A DNA stretch of 64,000 nucleotides from Limimaricola cinnabarinus (lineage in GTDB: Bacteria > Pseudomonadota > Alphaproteobacteria > Rhodobacterales > Rhodobacteraceae): the NCBI RefSeq assembly GCF_002723615.1, contig NZ_KZ304964.1, positions 1-64,000 of the forward strand, written 5' to 3'. The notes beneath the pieces were generated by a model that worked only from the letters and a program-made list of their open reading frames with translations, had not been told where the DNA came from and ran no database searches. The first letter of the stretch is position 1, and every line of letters begins with the position of its first letter. This document shows, one piece after another, positions 8,722 through 17,688 of the stretch. A program made the translations under genes and the position numbers.

Positions 8722-8781
8722 ATGCGGACATCTCGGTTCGGCAAACAGCAGATCGCCTTCATCTTGAAGCAGGCGGACAAC
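8722..8781 (+). pseudogene. Fragment of an IS3-type transposase OrfA
   Basis: The frame from the ATG reads MRTSRFGKQQIAFILKQAD, the standard N-terminus of IS3-group OrfA proteins. Matching sequence stops after about 20 residues and no remaining OrfA or OrfB sequence follows. It is a scar of a deleted insertion sequence. A second OrfA-type scrap lies at 13766-13861 on the other side of the sugar transporter genes. Confidence 0.6.
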
Positions 8782-9055
8782 CTTCGGCACTGCGAGATCG
8801 CGCCAAGTGGATGTCGAGCGCGGGCGTTGCCCAGACTGACATGTCCCGTGACTTCGAGCGCGAAGGGCTTCGAGACCAAGGGTGGGCGGCCCGATCTGAT
8901 GCTGCAAACGGTCTCTGCGCTACCGCAACGCAGGCGCATATGGCAGTCGAGCCACGTGCAGGGGCACTGGGTTGCATGAATGGCAATCGACGTGCCATCG
9001 CCCATGACTACAGTAGGGTGGCTCGCCAACGACATCGAGCTTGTCGCACCCGGTC
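8782..9055. other. No recognised gene
   Basis: The interval between the IS3 scrap and the end of the ROK regulator shows only short non-coding-looking frames. It is probably residual insertion-sequence or intergenic DNA. Confidence 0.35.
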
Positions 9056-10255
9056 TCAACCGGTGGTAAACCCCGAATGGGTGTTGAGCAGGAACTGCGC
9101 GAAGATCGGTGCGCAGGCGGCGCCGAGACCGCGCGCATTGCCACCCACCGCGCCAGCCTCGATCCGTGGTGGGATCAAGCCGCGCAGATCGACCCGGTCG
9201 AGCCCCGCCCTGACCCGTTCCACCAAGGATGCGCGCACCTGCTCGGGAAAGCCGCCATCGATCAGCACCGCCTCGAAGTCGATGACCGCGCAGACCGTGG
9301 CGGCGGCGCGCGCCAGCTCTTCGCCCGCCTCGTCGAGCCAGGGCTCGATCACGTCGCTCATGCCGGACCAGTCCTGCGGCAGGCTCCACAGCCGCGCCGG
9401 GTCGTGGCCGGCCGCCTCGAGCCGCCGCTCGAGCATGTGCAACGAGGCCGTGTCGATAAGCTGCGCCGGCCGGCCCGCGGCGTCGCGCGTCGGCAACGAC
9501 CCCATGGCCCCGGCATTGCCGCGCGCGCCCTCGAACACCGAATGGTTCAGCACCACGCCGCCGCCGATGAAGGAGCCCACGAAGAAATAGGCGTAGTCGC
9601 GAAACGCCCGCCCCCTTCCATAGACATGCTCTGCGCGACAGGCGGCGGTGGTGTCGTTGTCGACGAAGACGGGAAAGGCCGAGAACCGGCCGATCTCGGC
9701 GGCGAAATCGAAACCGCGCCAGCCGTCGAGCGCCGCTGGCGGCGCGCCGATCGTCTCGGGCCAGATCCAGAGCTCATGCGGCCGGGCGACGCCGATCCCG
9801 GCGACCCGGTCGCGCAGCCGCGCCGGCAGCCGTGCCAACAGATCCTCGATGCCCGCTTCGAGAAACCGCATGATGCCGGCGGGATCGGGATAACGGTAGG
9901 TGTCGTGCAGCTGGCCACGTGGCTGGCCCAGCAAGTCGACGATCAGCAGATCGGCGCTGCGACGCCCGATCTTGAGCCCGATCGAGAAGGCCCCGTCCGG
10001 ATCGAGCCCCACTGGGACGCGCGGCTTGCCGACGCGCCCACGCTGCGGCGTGCCGCGCAACACCATGCCATCCTCGTCGAGACGGCGCAGGATCACCGAG
10101 ACGGTCTGGGGAGAGAGGCCCGAAAGCCGCGCCAGATCGCTGCCGGGCATGGGACCATGTCGTTGCATCAGGCTGAGCAGCAGCCGCTCGTTGTGATCGC
10201 GCAATCCGCGCTGGTTCGCCCCGCCCGCGAGACTGCGCACTTCGGATCCGTTCAT
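9056..10255 (-). CDS. ROK-family transcriptional regulator (NagC/XylR/FrcR type), 399 aa
   Basis: An N-terminal winged helix-turn-helix (about residues 10-65, including GSDLARLSGLSPQTVSVILRRLD) is followed by a ROK sugar-kinase-fold domain. The glycine-rich GSFIGGGVVLNHSVFEG and GARGNAGAMG segments are conserved ROK features. The cysteine zinc motif of ROK kinases is absent, as is common in regulators. The ATG at 10255 is preferred because GGGAGGATATCGG precedes it. The gene diverges from the frcB-like gene, with an inverted repeat between them, matching the FrcR arrangement of rhizobia. It probably represses the ABC sugar transporter until its sugar binds. Confidence 0.87.
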   Translation of the reverse strand: MNGSEVRSLAGGANQRGLRDHNERLLLSLMQRHGPMPGSDLARLSGLSPQTVSVILRRLDEDGMVLRGTPQRGRVGKPRVPVGLDPDGAFSIGLKIGRRSADLLIVDLLGQPRGQLHDTYRYPDPAGIMRFLEAGIEDLLARLPARLRDRVAGIGVARPHELWIWPETIGAPPAALDGWRGFDFAAEIGRFSAFPVFVDNDTTAACRAEHVYGRGRAFRDYAYFFVGSFIGGGVVLNHSVFEGARGNAGAMGSLPTRDAAGRPAQLIDTASLHMLERRLEAAGHDPARLWSLPQDWSGMSDVIEPWLDEAGEELARAAATVCAVIDFEAVLIDGGFPEQVRASLVERVRAGLDRVDLRGLIPPRIEAGAVGGNARGLGAACAPIFAQFLLNTHSGFTTG

Positions 10256-10297
10256 CCGATATCCTCCCTGCCCCAATCATGCAGCACATTCAATTAG

Positions 10298-10314
10298 TAA
10301 ATCAACTGGATTTA
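10298..10314. promoter_or_regulatory. Inverted repeat in the ROK/frcB divergent promoter
   Basis: TAAATC (10298-10303) and GATTTA (10309-10314) flank AACTG. The site lies in the AT-rich 145-bp gap between the divergent ROK regulator and sugar-binding protein genes, where an operator for the ROK protein is expected. A/T-rich half-sites ending in AAAT or ATTT are common for this regulator family. Binding is inferred, not shown. Confidence 0.5.
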
Positions 10315-10400
10315 TTTATTGACTGGCCGGCAGAATCGACGCTAACGTTCGGTCAATCCGGTGTTGAGGAGCGCCGGTGTCATCTGGGAGGATATTGACG

Positions 10401-11423
10401 ATGAAACGACTTTTCGCGGGGACCGCGCTTGCCTTGATCGCTGCGGGTGCGGCGCAGGCCGAAAGCCACATGCAGGACGTCTCGGCCTGCCTGATCACCA
10501 AGACCGACACCAACCCGTTCTTCGTGAAGATGCGCGAGGGCGCGCAGCAGGCCGCCGACGAACTCGGCATCACCCTGAACAGCTATGCCGGCACCATCGA
10601 CGGTGACCACGAAGCGCAGGTCGACGCGATCGAAACCTGCATCGCCAACGGCGCCTCCGGCATTCTGATCACGCCGTCAGATACTTCGGCGATCGTCAGT
10701 TCGGTACAACAAGCGCGGGACGCGGGCCTTCTGGTGATCGCGCTTGATACGCCGCTCGACCCAATCGACGCCGCCGACGCCACCTTTGCCACCGACAACT
10801 TCCTCGCAGGCGAACTGATCGGCAAATGGGCCGCCGCCAAGCTGGGCGATGAGGCCGCGAACGCCAAGATCGCGATGCTCGACCTCGGCGTCAGCCAGCC
10901 TTCGGTCGACGTGCTGCGCGATCAGGGATTCCTGACCGGCTTCGGCATCGATACCAAGGATCCGAACAAGTGGGGCGATGAGGACGACCCGCGCATCGTC
11001 GGCAACGACGTGACCGCCGGCAACGAGGAAGGCGGTCGCACGGCGATGGAGAACCTTCTCGCCAAGGACCCCGAGATCAACGTCGTCTACACCATCAACG
11101 AGCCCGCCGCCGCGGGGGCCTACGAGGCGCTCAAGGCGATCGGCCGCGAGAACGACGTGCTGATCGTCTCGGTCGATGGCGGCTGCCCCGGCGTCCAGAA
11201 CGTCGCTGACGGCGTCATCGGCGCCACCTCGCAGCAATACCCGCTCGAGATGGCCAGGCTCGGCATCGAGGCGATCGCCCAATATGCCGAGGACGGCACC
11301 TTGCCCGAGAACACCGAAGGCAAGGACTTCTACGACACCGGCGTGAAGCTCGTCACCGACGAGCCGGTCGAGGGTGTCGAGTCGATCTCGGTCGAGGAAG
11401 GCCAGGAGCTCTGCTGGGGCTGA
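10401..11423 (+). CDS. frcB: Sugar ABC transporter periplasmic binding protein (FrcB-like), 340 aa
   Basis: A signal peptide ([16 protein letters not shown], cleavage near AQA-ES) precedes a periplasmic-binding-protein type 1 fold. Sugar-binding features include [17 protein letters not shown] near the N-terminus and [18 protein letters not shown] about residues 73-90. The start at 10401 is set by a GGGAGGATATTGACG ribosome binding site. It captures a monosaccharide, most likely fructose or a related hexose by FrcB resemblance, and feeds the downstream permease. It leads the operon frcB-frcC-frcA and is followed by stable hairpins that may raise its mRNA level over the rest. Confidence 0.86.
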   Translation: MKRLFAGTALALIAAGAAQAESHMQDVSACLITKTDTNPFFVKMREGAQQAADELGITLNSYAGTIDGDHEAQVDAIETCIANGASGILITPSDTSAIVSSVQQARDAGLLVIALDTPLDPIDAADATFATDNFLAGELIGKWAAAKLGDEAANAKIAMLDLGVSQPSVDVLRDQGFLTGFGIDTKDPNKWGDEDDPRIVGNDVTAGNEEGGRTAMENLLAKDPEINVVYTINEPAAAGAYEALKAIGRENDVLIVSVDGGCPGVQNVADGVIGATSQQYPLEMARLGIEAIAQYAEDGTLPENTEGKDFYDTGVKLVTDEPVEGVESISVEEGQELCWG

Positions 11424-11441
11424 GCCCCGCCGGGATCATTC

Positions 11442-11502
11442 CATCCTGCGCGTCTTCGGGCGGCGCAGGATGTCCCTGACGGGGCGGGCCCCGCGCCCGC
11501 CC
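11442..11502 (+). promoter_or_regulatory. Two intercistronic hairpins after the binding-protein gene
   Basis: CATCCTGCGC (11442-11451) pairs with GCGCAGGATG (11463-11472) around a loop with TTCGG. A second, 9-bp GC stem (GGGGCGGGC with GCCCGCCCC, about 11480-11502) follows. No T-run is present, so full termination is unlikely. Such structures after binding-protein genes usually attenuate or protect the upstream message, giving more binding protein than permease. Confidence 0.55.
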
Positions 11503-11562
11503 CGATGACGAGGGGCCGCGCGAGGGGGCGTGCCCTGCCACACGCCACGGGAGGGGCGCGCC

Positions 11563-12627
11563 ATGACAGATAGCGATCACTACGAAACCTCGGTGCGCGA
11601 GAAACGCGCCGAGACGGTGGCAGAGTTTCAGGATCACCGCAGAAGTCCGCTGCACCGCATTCAGCACCTGCTGCACGTCACGCCGGCGCTGGTGCCGCTG
11701 ATCGTGCTGCTGGTCTCGATCATCGTCTTCGGGCTGCTGCTGGGCTCGCGTTTCTTCTCGCCCTTCGCGCTGACGCTGATCCTGCAACAGGTGCAGATCG
11801 TCGGCATTGTCGCCGCCGCGCAGAGCCTCGTGATCCTGACCGCGGGCATCGACCTGTCGGTCGGCGCGATCATGGTGCTGAGCTCGGTGGTGATGGGCCA
11901 GTTCACCTTTCGCTACGGCATCCCCGCCCCCGTTGCCGTCGCCTGCGGCCTTGCCGTCGGCACGGCCTGCGGCTTCCTCAACGGCTGGCTCGTTTCGGTG
12001 ATGCGGCTGCCGCCCTTCATCGTGACGCTGGGCAGCTGGCAGATCTTCCTCGCCACCAACTACCTCTATTCGGCCAACGAGACGATCCGCGCGCAGGAGA
12101 TCGAGGCCGAGGCACCGATCTTGCAGTTTTTCGGCGCCAAGTTCGAGATCGGCGGCGCGGTCTTTACCGTCGGCGTGGTGTTCATGATCGCGCTGATCGT
12201 GTTGCTGGGCTGGGTGCTGCGCCATACCGCCTGGGGCCGGCATGTCTATGCGGTGGGCGACGACGCCGAGGCGGCGCAGCTATCGGGCGTCAACGTCAAG
12301 CGCACCCTCGTCTCCGTCTACATGCTGTCGGGGCTGATCTGCGCCTTCGCCGGCTGGGCGCTGATCGGGCGCATCGGCTCGGTCTCGCCCACGTCCGGCT
12401 ACGATGCCAACATCGAGAGCATCACCGCCGTGGTGATCGGGGGCATCTCGCTCTTCGGCGGACGCGGCTCGATCATGGGTTCGCTGTTCGGCGCGCTGAT
12501 CGTGGGGGTGTTCTCGCTCGGGCTGCGCCTGCTCGGGGCCGACGCGCAGTGGACCTATTTCTTCATCGGCGTGCTGATCATCGCCGCCGTGGCCGTGGAC
12601 CAATGGATCAGGAAGGTGTCGGCATGA
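11563..12627 (+). CDS. frcC: Sugar ABC transporter permease (FrcC-like), 354 aa
   Basis: A soluble N-terminal 45 residues is followed by about nine to ten hydrophobic segments, with the BPD_transp_2 family signature. Characteristic pieces are TAGIDLSVGAIMVLSSVVMG and VVIGGISLFGGRGSIMGSLFGA, which form the conserved ribose/fructose permease loop for ATPase contact. The ATG at 11563 has GGGAGGGGCG just upstream. The protein forms the inner-membrane channel and pairs with the preceding binding protein and the ATPase, whose ATG overlaps this stop codon (ATGA). Confidence 0.88.
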   Translation: MTDSDHYETSVREKRAETVAEFQDHRRSPLHRIQHLLHVTPALVPLIVLLVSIIVFGLLLGSRFFSPFALTLILQQVQIVGIVAAAQSLVILTAGIDLSVGAIMVLSSVVMGQFTFRYGIPAPVAVACGLAVGTACGFLNGWLVSVMRLPPFIVTLGSWQIFLATNYLYSANETIRAQEIEAEAPILQFFGAKFEIGGAVFTVGVVFMIALIVLLGWVLRHTAWGRHVYAVGDDAEAAQLSGVNVKRTLVSVYMLSGLICAFAGWALIGRIGSVSPTSGYDANIESITAVVIGGISLFGGRGSIMGSLFGALIVGVFSLGLRLLGADAQWTYFFIGVLIIAAVAVDQWIRKVSA

Positions 12628-13418
12628 ACATCGAACAGAAACGCGAACCCATCCTCAAGGGCCGAAATCTCGTCAAGCGTTACGGCAAGGTGGTCGCCCT
12701 CGATCACTGCGACTTCGACCTCTACCCGGGCGAGATCCTCGCGGTGATCGGCGATAACGGCGCCGGCAAATCGACGCTGATCAAGGCGCTTTCGGGCGCG
12801 GTACAGCCCGACGAGGGCGAGGTCACGCTGGAAGGCCGGCAGGTCCATTTCCACTCGCCCAACGACGCGCGCCATGCCGGCATCGAGACGGTCTACCAGC
12901 AGCTGGCGATGTCGCCCGCCCTGTCGATCGCCGACAACATGTTCATGGGGCGCGAGCTGCGCAAACCGGGATTCCGGGGCAAGTGGCTGCGCCAGCTCGA
13001 TCGCCCGGCGATGGAGAAGTTCGCCCGCCAGAAGCTGAACGACCTCGGGCTGATGACGATCCAGAACATCAACCAGGCGGTCGAGACGCTGTCGGGCGGG
13101 CAACGGCAGGGCGTGGCAGTGGCGCGCGCGGCGGCCTTCGGCTCCAAGGTGATCATCCTCGACGAACCCACCGCCGCGCTTGGCGTCAAGGAGAGCCGGC
13201 GGGTGCTGGAGTTGATCCTCGACGTAAAGTCGCGCGGCATCCCGATCATCCTGATCTCGCACAACATGCCGCACGTGTTCGAACTGGCGGACCGGATCCA
13301 CGTGCATCGCCTGGGCCAGCGGCTTTGCGTCATCGACCCAAAGAAGCATTCGATGTCCGACGCCGTTGCTTATATGACGGGCGCGAAGGAACCAGAAGAC
13401 GAGTTCGAGGCCGCGTGA
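12624..13418 (+). CDS. frcA: Sugar ABC transporter ATP-binding protein (FrcA-like), 264 aa
   Basis: This is a single ABC domain with Walker A GDNGAGKST (residues 43-51), signature LSGGQRQ (about 156), Walker B VIILDEPTAAL (about 176) and a switch histidine in LISHNM. The one-domain size separates it from double-domain RbsA-type proteins and matches FrcA. Its start overlaps the permease stop by four bases. It drives sugar import together with the two preceding proteins. No fructokinase gene (frcK) follows, unlike rhizobial frc operons, and the downstream DNA is IS-scarred, so the operon end may have been lost. Confidence 0.9.
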   Translation: MNIEQKREPILKGRNLVKRYGKVVALDHCDFDLYPGEILAVIGDNGAGKSTLIKALSGAVQPDEGEVTLEGRQVHFHSPNDARHAGIETVYQQLAMSPALSIADNMFMGRELRKPGFRGKWLRQLDRPAMEKFARQKLNDLGLMTIQNINQAVETLSGGQRQGVAVARAAAFGSKVIILDEPTAALGVKESRRVLELILDVKSRGIPIILISHNMPHVFELADRIHVHRLGQRLCVIDPKKHSMSDAVAYMTGAKEPEDEFEAA

Positions 13419-13765
13419 CGAATGGCGTTGCGGACCGCCCAGATGCACCGACCGCGCAATTCGATCCAGCGTGACGGGAAAGCTGATCGGGCCGTGACAC
13501 CCCAAAACCGACGAAGATGCGGTAGTAAAGGCCCGTCCCCCCGGCAGTTCGAGGCGAACTCGGCTGCGTACATCCGTGGCGGCCTGGGCCTTCCACCACC
13601 GCCCAACATGGCTGGCCATACTTCCGAGTGGGGTGGTCGCTGCCAGCGCGAAACCAGTAGCCGTGCTGGCAATCAGCAAATATAGCTACTGCCTGACGCA
13701 CGATGTGCGAAGATAAGAAAATCGGCTGTAATGGGAGGGTAAGCTGGCTGCGGACGGCATAAGGG
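13419..13765. other. Non-coding or eroded stretch downstream of the sugar operon
   Basis: No frame here reads as a known protein. It separates the ATPase gene from an IS3-type orfA scrap. Loss of a distal operon gene by an IS-mediated deletion is possible, but no fragment of such a gene is visible. Confidence 0.35.
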
Positions 13766-13861
13766 TCATCTAAGTATTCCCGATCGTAAGTATTTCCGCT
13801 CAGTGAGCTGCACGACTGCGTCCTGCTTGAACTCGTCGTTGAATCTGTTGCTGCTCAGCAA
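13766..13861 (-). pseudogene. Fragment of an IS3-type transposase OrfA
   Basis: The minus-strand frame from a TTG reads LLSSNRFNDEFKQDAVVQLTE, matching the OrfA N-terminal motif (R-F/Y-x-x-E-F-K-x-x-A-V). It ends in a stop after 31 residues, in ERKYLRSGILR. No other part of the element is present. Confidence 0.65.
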
Positions 13862-13934
13862 TTGCCTCTTTGTCTCCAGATTGGCGAAGAATACGCCCAC
13901 GAACCAAGGGGCCTTTTAGTTCCGAGGCAGCCCC

Positions 13935-14846
13935 TTACCCGGCCGTTCCGCGCTGCATCGGAAACGCCCCAGTTGGAATTGCTGGCCCCGGGGCATGGAA
14001 CTCCCGGCGATAGCTGGTCGGCGTGCGACCGGTGGTGGCGCGGAATGTCCGCGCGAAGTGGGCGGCGTCGTGAAAGCCGCATCTCTCGGCGATGGAGGCC
14101 ATCGGCAGGTCGGTGCGGTTGAGCATCGCCGAGGCCCGACCGACCCGCAGGCGGGTGACGTATTCGCTAATCGACAGCCCGGTGCTGCGCTTGAAGATGC
14201 GCTGAAGCTGGCTTTCGGACAGATGTGCGGTCTCGCAGAGCGGCGCGAGACGGATCGGCTGGTCGAAGCGCGCATGGAGATCGGCCAGCACCCGCTCCAT
14301 CCGGCGGCGGTCGCGGGACATCTCGGCCGCGTCCATGGCACCCGGCGAAAGCGTGCGGCGGTCGGGGGCGGCGGCGAGATTTAGCAGTAGGCCGGTCAGT
14401 TCAAGCGCGCGCTCGGCCTGCGGCCGGTCGCAGAGCCGGAGCATCCGGCTCCGCAGCGCCGCTGCCGTCGCCGGGCCGAAATGCACGCCCTGCGAGGCCT
14501 CGCCCAGTAGCGCGCCGATGGCGCCGAGCTCGGGCATCAGCGCGAGCAGGCCGCGCGCCCAGTCGACGGTGAACCAGCATATGATGGCGCGGTGTTCCGT
14601 GGCGCCCTCGGCCAAGTGATGCGACTGCCAGGCATGCGGCAGATCGGGACCGATCAGTGCCAGGTCGCCATCGGCATAGGGCGCCACGTCGCCGCCCACG
14701 AAGCGCGTGCCGTGCCCGCCGAGGGTCAGCGTCAGCTCGTATTCCGGGTGGTGATGCCAGTTGAAGGCGAACTCCGGCAGCCGCCGGTCGTAGACCAGGC
14801 AGGACTGGCCCGCCGGAATCGTCACTTTTTCGAACCACGGCCGCAT
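13935..14846 (-). CDS. AraC-family transcriptional regulator, 303 aa
   Basis: An N-terminal cupin-type sensing domain (about residues 1-150, with HHHPEYELTLTLGGHGTRF) is followed by two helix-turn-helix motifs in the C-terminal 100 residues. The second contains IAERCGFHDAAHFARTFRATTG and ends in the family pattern TPTSYRREF. It is divergent from the GMC oxidoreductase gene, with about 115 bp between the starts, so it probably activates that gene and the shikimate-dehydrogenase-like gene behind it. The ligand is likely a small metabolite, possibly a sugar or cyclitol, but the sequence does not say which. Confidence 0.86.
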   Translation of the reverse strand: MRPWFEKVTIPAGQSCLVYDRRLPEFAFNWHHHPEYELTLTLGGHGTRFVGGDVAPYADGDLALIGPDLPHAWQSHHLAEGATEHRAIICWFTVDWARGLLALMPELGAIGALLGEASQGVHFGPATAAALRSRMLRLCDRPQAERALELTGLLLNLAAAPDRRTLSPGAMDAAEMSRDRRRMERVLADLHARFDQPIRLAPLCETAHLSESQLQRIFKRSTGLSISEYVTRLRVGRASAMLNRTDLPMASIAERCGFHDAAHFARTFRATTGRTPTSYRREFHAPGPAIPTGAFPMQRGTAG

Positions 14847-14960
14847 GATGCCCTCCTCGATGATGCGGTGATCCTACAAAAAGCTGCCGGAGTCGGGAAT
14901 GGTACGGTCCCGGGCGCCCCGGTAGTCTGGCGCTTGCAAGGGGAGCGAGGGGTATCGGAC

Positions 14961-16493
14961 ATGCCGAGCCGGATGGACAATCCCGATGTCGTGGTGATCG
15001 GCAGCGGCGTCGGCGGCGGATCCGTGGCGCTCAAGCTGGCCGAGGCGGGGCTGCGGGTGCTGATCCTCGAACGCGGCGGGCCGCTTCCCAACGAGCCCGC
15101 GTTGAACGACGCCGAGGCGGTCTTCGTGCAAAACCGATATCGCACCACCGAGGAATGGCAGGACGGTACGGGCCGCCGCTACCGCCCCGGTCAGTACTAC
15201 TTCCTGGGCGGGCACACCAAGTTCTACGGCACCGCCATGTTCCGCTTCCGCGAATGCGATTTCGACGCGGTGCCGCATGAGGACGCGATCTCCCCGGCCT
15301 GGCCTATCAGCTATGCCGACCTCGAGCCGCATTACGCCGAGGCCGAGCGGCTGTTCGGCGTGCGCGGGCAGGCCGGGGCCGATCCGACCGAGCCGCCCCG
15401 CAGCGGCGGCTACGCGCACGCGCCGGTGCCGCACGAACCGCTGATCCGGCGCATGGCCGACCGGCTCGAGCGGGCCGGCCTGACACCGTTCCCGATGCCG
15501 TCCGCGATCGATTACGGCCCCGGCGGCGCCTGCCGGCGCTGCGGCACCTGCGATGCGTTCGGCTGCCGCTTCGGCGCCAAGGGGGATGCCGAGACCCGGC
15601 TGCTGGGACGGCTGCGCGGCCGCGCCAATGTCGAGATCCGCACCGAGGTCAGGGTGACCCGGCTGATCCACGACGCCGAGGGCCGCCGGATCGTCGCCGC
15701 CGAGGTCGAGGAGCACGGCGCGCCCGACCGGATCAAGGCGCCGCTTTTCGTGCTCAGCGCCGGCGCGATCAATTCGGCGCTGATCCTGCTGCGCTCGGCC
15801 AGCGCGCGCTGTCCCGACGGGCTGGCCAACCGCTCGGGCGTGGTCGGGCGCTACCTGATGAACCACCACCTGACCGGGCTGATGGGCGTGCTGCCCTGGA
15901 CGGTGAACGACACGAGGTTTCCCAAGACCCTGTCGGTGAACGACTTCTACCACGGCATCGCGGGCGATCCGCTGGCGCGCGGCAACATCCAGATGCTGGG
16001 CAACATCAGGGGGCCGATGATCCGCGCCGCCTATCCGCGCACGCCGCGCGCCGCGGCCGACTGGCTGGGCCGCCACAGCGTCGACTGGTTGGTGATGTCC
16101 GAGGACCCGCCGCGGGCGTCGAGCCGGGTGCGGCTGTTGGCCGACGGCACGCCGGAGGTGACCTGGCACCCGGCCGACCGAAAGGCGCATGACCGGTTCG
16201 TGCGCCACGCCCGCGGGCTGCTGCGCCGGATCGGCTTCCCGCTCGTGCTGCGCCACAGCTTCGGCATCGAGGCGCCGTCGCATCAATGCGGCACCGTCCG
16301 GATGGGCGCCGATCCCGCCAGCTCGGCGCTCGACCCGTTCTGCCGTGCGCATGATCATCCGAACCTCTACGTCGTCGATGCCGGCTGCTTCCCGTCCTCG
16401 GCAGCCGTTAACCCCGCGCTGACCGTGGCCGCCCAGGCGCTGCGGGTCGGTGCGCATCTGTCCTCGAGCTTCGCCGCCATCGCGGCCGCCTGA
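14961..16493 (+). CDS. GMC-family FAD oxidoreductase, 510 aa
   Basis: The N-terminal dinucleotide-binding motif GSGVGGGSVALKL (about residues 14-26) binds FAD. The C-terminal signature VVDAGCFPSSAAVNPALTVAAQAL is the GMC C-domain, preceded by HQCGTVRMG. A CRRCGTCDAFGC cluster near residue 195 resembles the Cys-rich motif of gluconate/2-keto-sugar dehydrogenases, which may hold an iron-sulfur centre. The ATG at 14961 is chosen over longer frames because GGGAGCGAGGGG precedes it. It probably oxidises an alcohol group of a sugar, cyclitol or sugar acid. It sits between an AraC gene and a shikimate-dehydrogenase-like gene, 15 bp upstream of the latter. Confidence 0.82.
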   Translation: MPSRMDNPDVVVIGSGVGGGSVALKLAEAGLRVLILERGGPLPNEPALNDAEAVFVQNRYRTTEEWQDGTGRRYRPGQYYFLGGHTKFYGTAMFRFRECDFDAVPHEDAISPAWPISYADLEPHYAEAERLFGVRGQAGADPTEPPRSGGYAHAPVPHEPLIRRMADRLERAGLTPFPMPSAIDYGPGGACRRCGTCDAFGCRFGAKGDAETRLLGRLRGRANVEIRTEVRVTRLIHDAEGRRIVAAEVEEHGAPDRIKAPLFVLSAGAINSALILLRSASARCPDGLANRSGVVGRYLMNHHLTGLMGVLPWTVNDTRFPKTLSVNDFYHGIAGDPLARGNIQMLGNIRGPMIRAAYPRTPRAAADWLGRHSVDWLVMSEDPPRASSRVRLLADGTPEVTWHPADRKAHDRFVRHARGLLRRIGFPLVLRHSFGIEAPSHQCGTVRMGADPASSALDPFCRAHDHPNLYVVDAGCFPSSAAVNPALTVAAQALRVGAHLSSSFAAIAAA

Positions 16494-16508
16494 CACGGAG
16501 ACCTCCCC

Positions 16509-17360
16509 ATGCCGCATGATTTCCTGCAACCCTTGGTCGGCTCCTTCGCCATGCCCGCGGGCGAGAACCCCACCGTGGCGATGATCGAGGCCGCGTTCCG
16601 GCATCACGGACTGAACTGGCGCTACATCAACTGCGAGGTGGCGCCACGGGACCTCGGCGACGCCGTCAGGGGGGCGCGGGCGATGGGCTGGCGCGGCTTC
16701 AACTGCTCGATCCCGCACAAGGTGACGGTCATCGAGCATCTCGACGGCCTCGGCCGCTCAGCGGAGATCATCGGGGCGGTGAACACAGTCGTGCGGCACG
16801 AGGACGGGCGGCTGATCGGCGAGAATACCGACGGCAAGGGATTTGTCCGGGCGTTGTCCGAGGTGACCGAGCCGTCGGGCCAGCGCGCGGTACTGTTCGG
16901 CGCCGGCGGCGCGGCCCGGGCCGTCGCGGTCGAGATGGCACTGGCGGGCGTCTCCCACATCACCGTGGTCAACCGCAGCCCCGCCCGCGGCGAGGCCGTG
17001 GCTCGACTGATCGACGACCGGACCCCCGCCTCGGCGGAGTACCGGCCCTGGGAGGGCAGCTTCCGTGTCCCGCAGGGCACCAGGCTTGTCGTCAACGCCA
17101 CGTCGGTTGGTCTCTACCCCGATGTCGATGCCACGCCGGACATCGATCACGACAGCCTGACGCCGGACATGGTCGTGGCCGACGGCATCCACAACCCGCC
17201 GCTGACGAAACTCTTGAGGGCGGCGCAGGCGCGCGGCTGCAAGACCGCGGACGGTCTGGGCATGCTCGTCGGTCAGGGGGTGATCGGCCTGAAACACTGG
17301 ACCGGCATCGATGCCGATGCCGGTGTCATGCGGCGGGCGCTTCGGGATCTTGGCCTATAG
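16509..17360 (+). CDS. Shikimate/quinate dehydrogenase-like protein, 283 aa
   Basis: The N-terminal substrate domain includes NCSIPHKVTVI, with the catalytic Lys in the motif that is NVTxPxK in AroE, and ENTDGKGFVRAL, holding the substrate-binding Asp. The C-terminal half is a Rossmann domain with GAGGAARAVAVE (about residue 127) and NRSPARGE, and closes with GLGMLVGQG. The polar pair at the substrate pocket entrance differs from canonical AroE (GSFAMPAGENP instead of GxPixHSxSP), so a related polyol, quinate or cyclitol may be the true substrate. It is the second gene after the GMC oxidoreductase and is probably co-transcribed, suggesting a short catabolic pathway under the AraC regulator. 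Confidence 0.82.
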   Translation: MPHDFLQPLVGSFAMPAGENPTVAMIEAAFRHHGLNWRYINCEVAPRDLGDAVRGARAMGWRGFNCSIPHKVTVIEHLDGLGRSAEIIGAVNTVVRHEDGRLIGENTDGKGFVRALSEVTEPSGQRAVLFGAGGAARAVAVEMALAGVSHITVVNRSPARGEAVARLIDDRTPASAEYRPWEGSFRVPQGTRLVVNATSVGLYPDVDATPDIDHDSLTPDMVVADGIHNPPLTKLLRAAQARGCKTADGLGMLVGQGVIGLKHWTGIDADAGVMRRALRDLGL

Positions 17361-17450
17361 GCGGTCAGGTTCAAGAACTATCGCCGGACAATAACTTCGG
17401 CCCCACGGCGGACCCGCATCCTGAGGGACAGAGCCAACGCAAAGCTTCGC

Positions 17451-17471
17451 CGGGGGCACTATCTGCCCCCG
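17451..17471 (+). terminator. Possible hairpin terminator after the AroE-like gene
   Basis: CGGGGGCA (17451-17458) pairs with TGCCCCCG (17464-17471) around CTATC. It lies 90 bp past the stop of the last gene of the GMC operon. No T-run follows, so it may be a weak or factor-assisted terminator. Confidence 0.35.
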
Positions 17472-17612
17472 GGCACTGGTGGGTCCGGGCCGTGCCAATT
17501 GCGACGCCGCGATGTCGCCAGCGGAGTGGGCCCAAGCGGATACAAAGCTCTCGGAAGCTGAAAGTACGGACGTGCGTCGAGCGCAACCGCCGCACTGTGC
17601 GGACGCTCATGA

Positions 17613-17639
17613 TGTCCGATAATCTTGCCTTATCGGACA
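17613..17639. repeat. 10-bp inverted repeat with 7-bp spacer, candidate recombination core site
   Basis: TGTCCGATAA (17613-17622) and TTATCGGACA (17630-17639) flank TCTTGCC. Perfect arms of 9-11 bp around a 6-8 bp spacer are the geometry of tyrosine-recombinase crossover sites. The repeat lies only about 50-70 bp before a tyrosine-recombinase N-terminal fragment, where an attachment or autoregulatory site is often found. A LexA- or LysR-type operator is an alternative. Confidence 0.5.
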
Positions 17640-17688
17640 CGACGATGATACATGCTTCGGCATGCGCGGATCTTCTGAGAGCCCCGAT

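Noticed and set aside
14874-16739. A 621-codon minus-strand open frame opposite the GMC oxidoreductase
   Set aside because: The plus-strand protein carries strong GMC motifs and a good start. The antisense frame is His/Arg/Gly-rich with no family resemblance.
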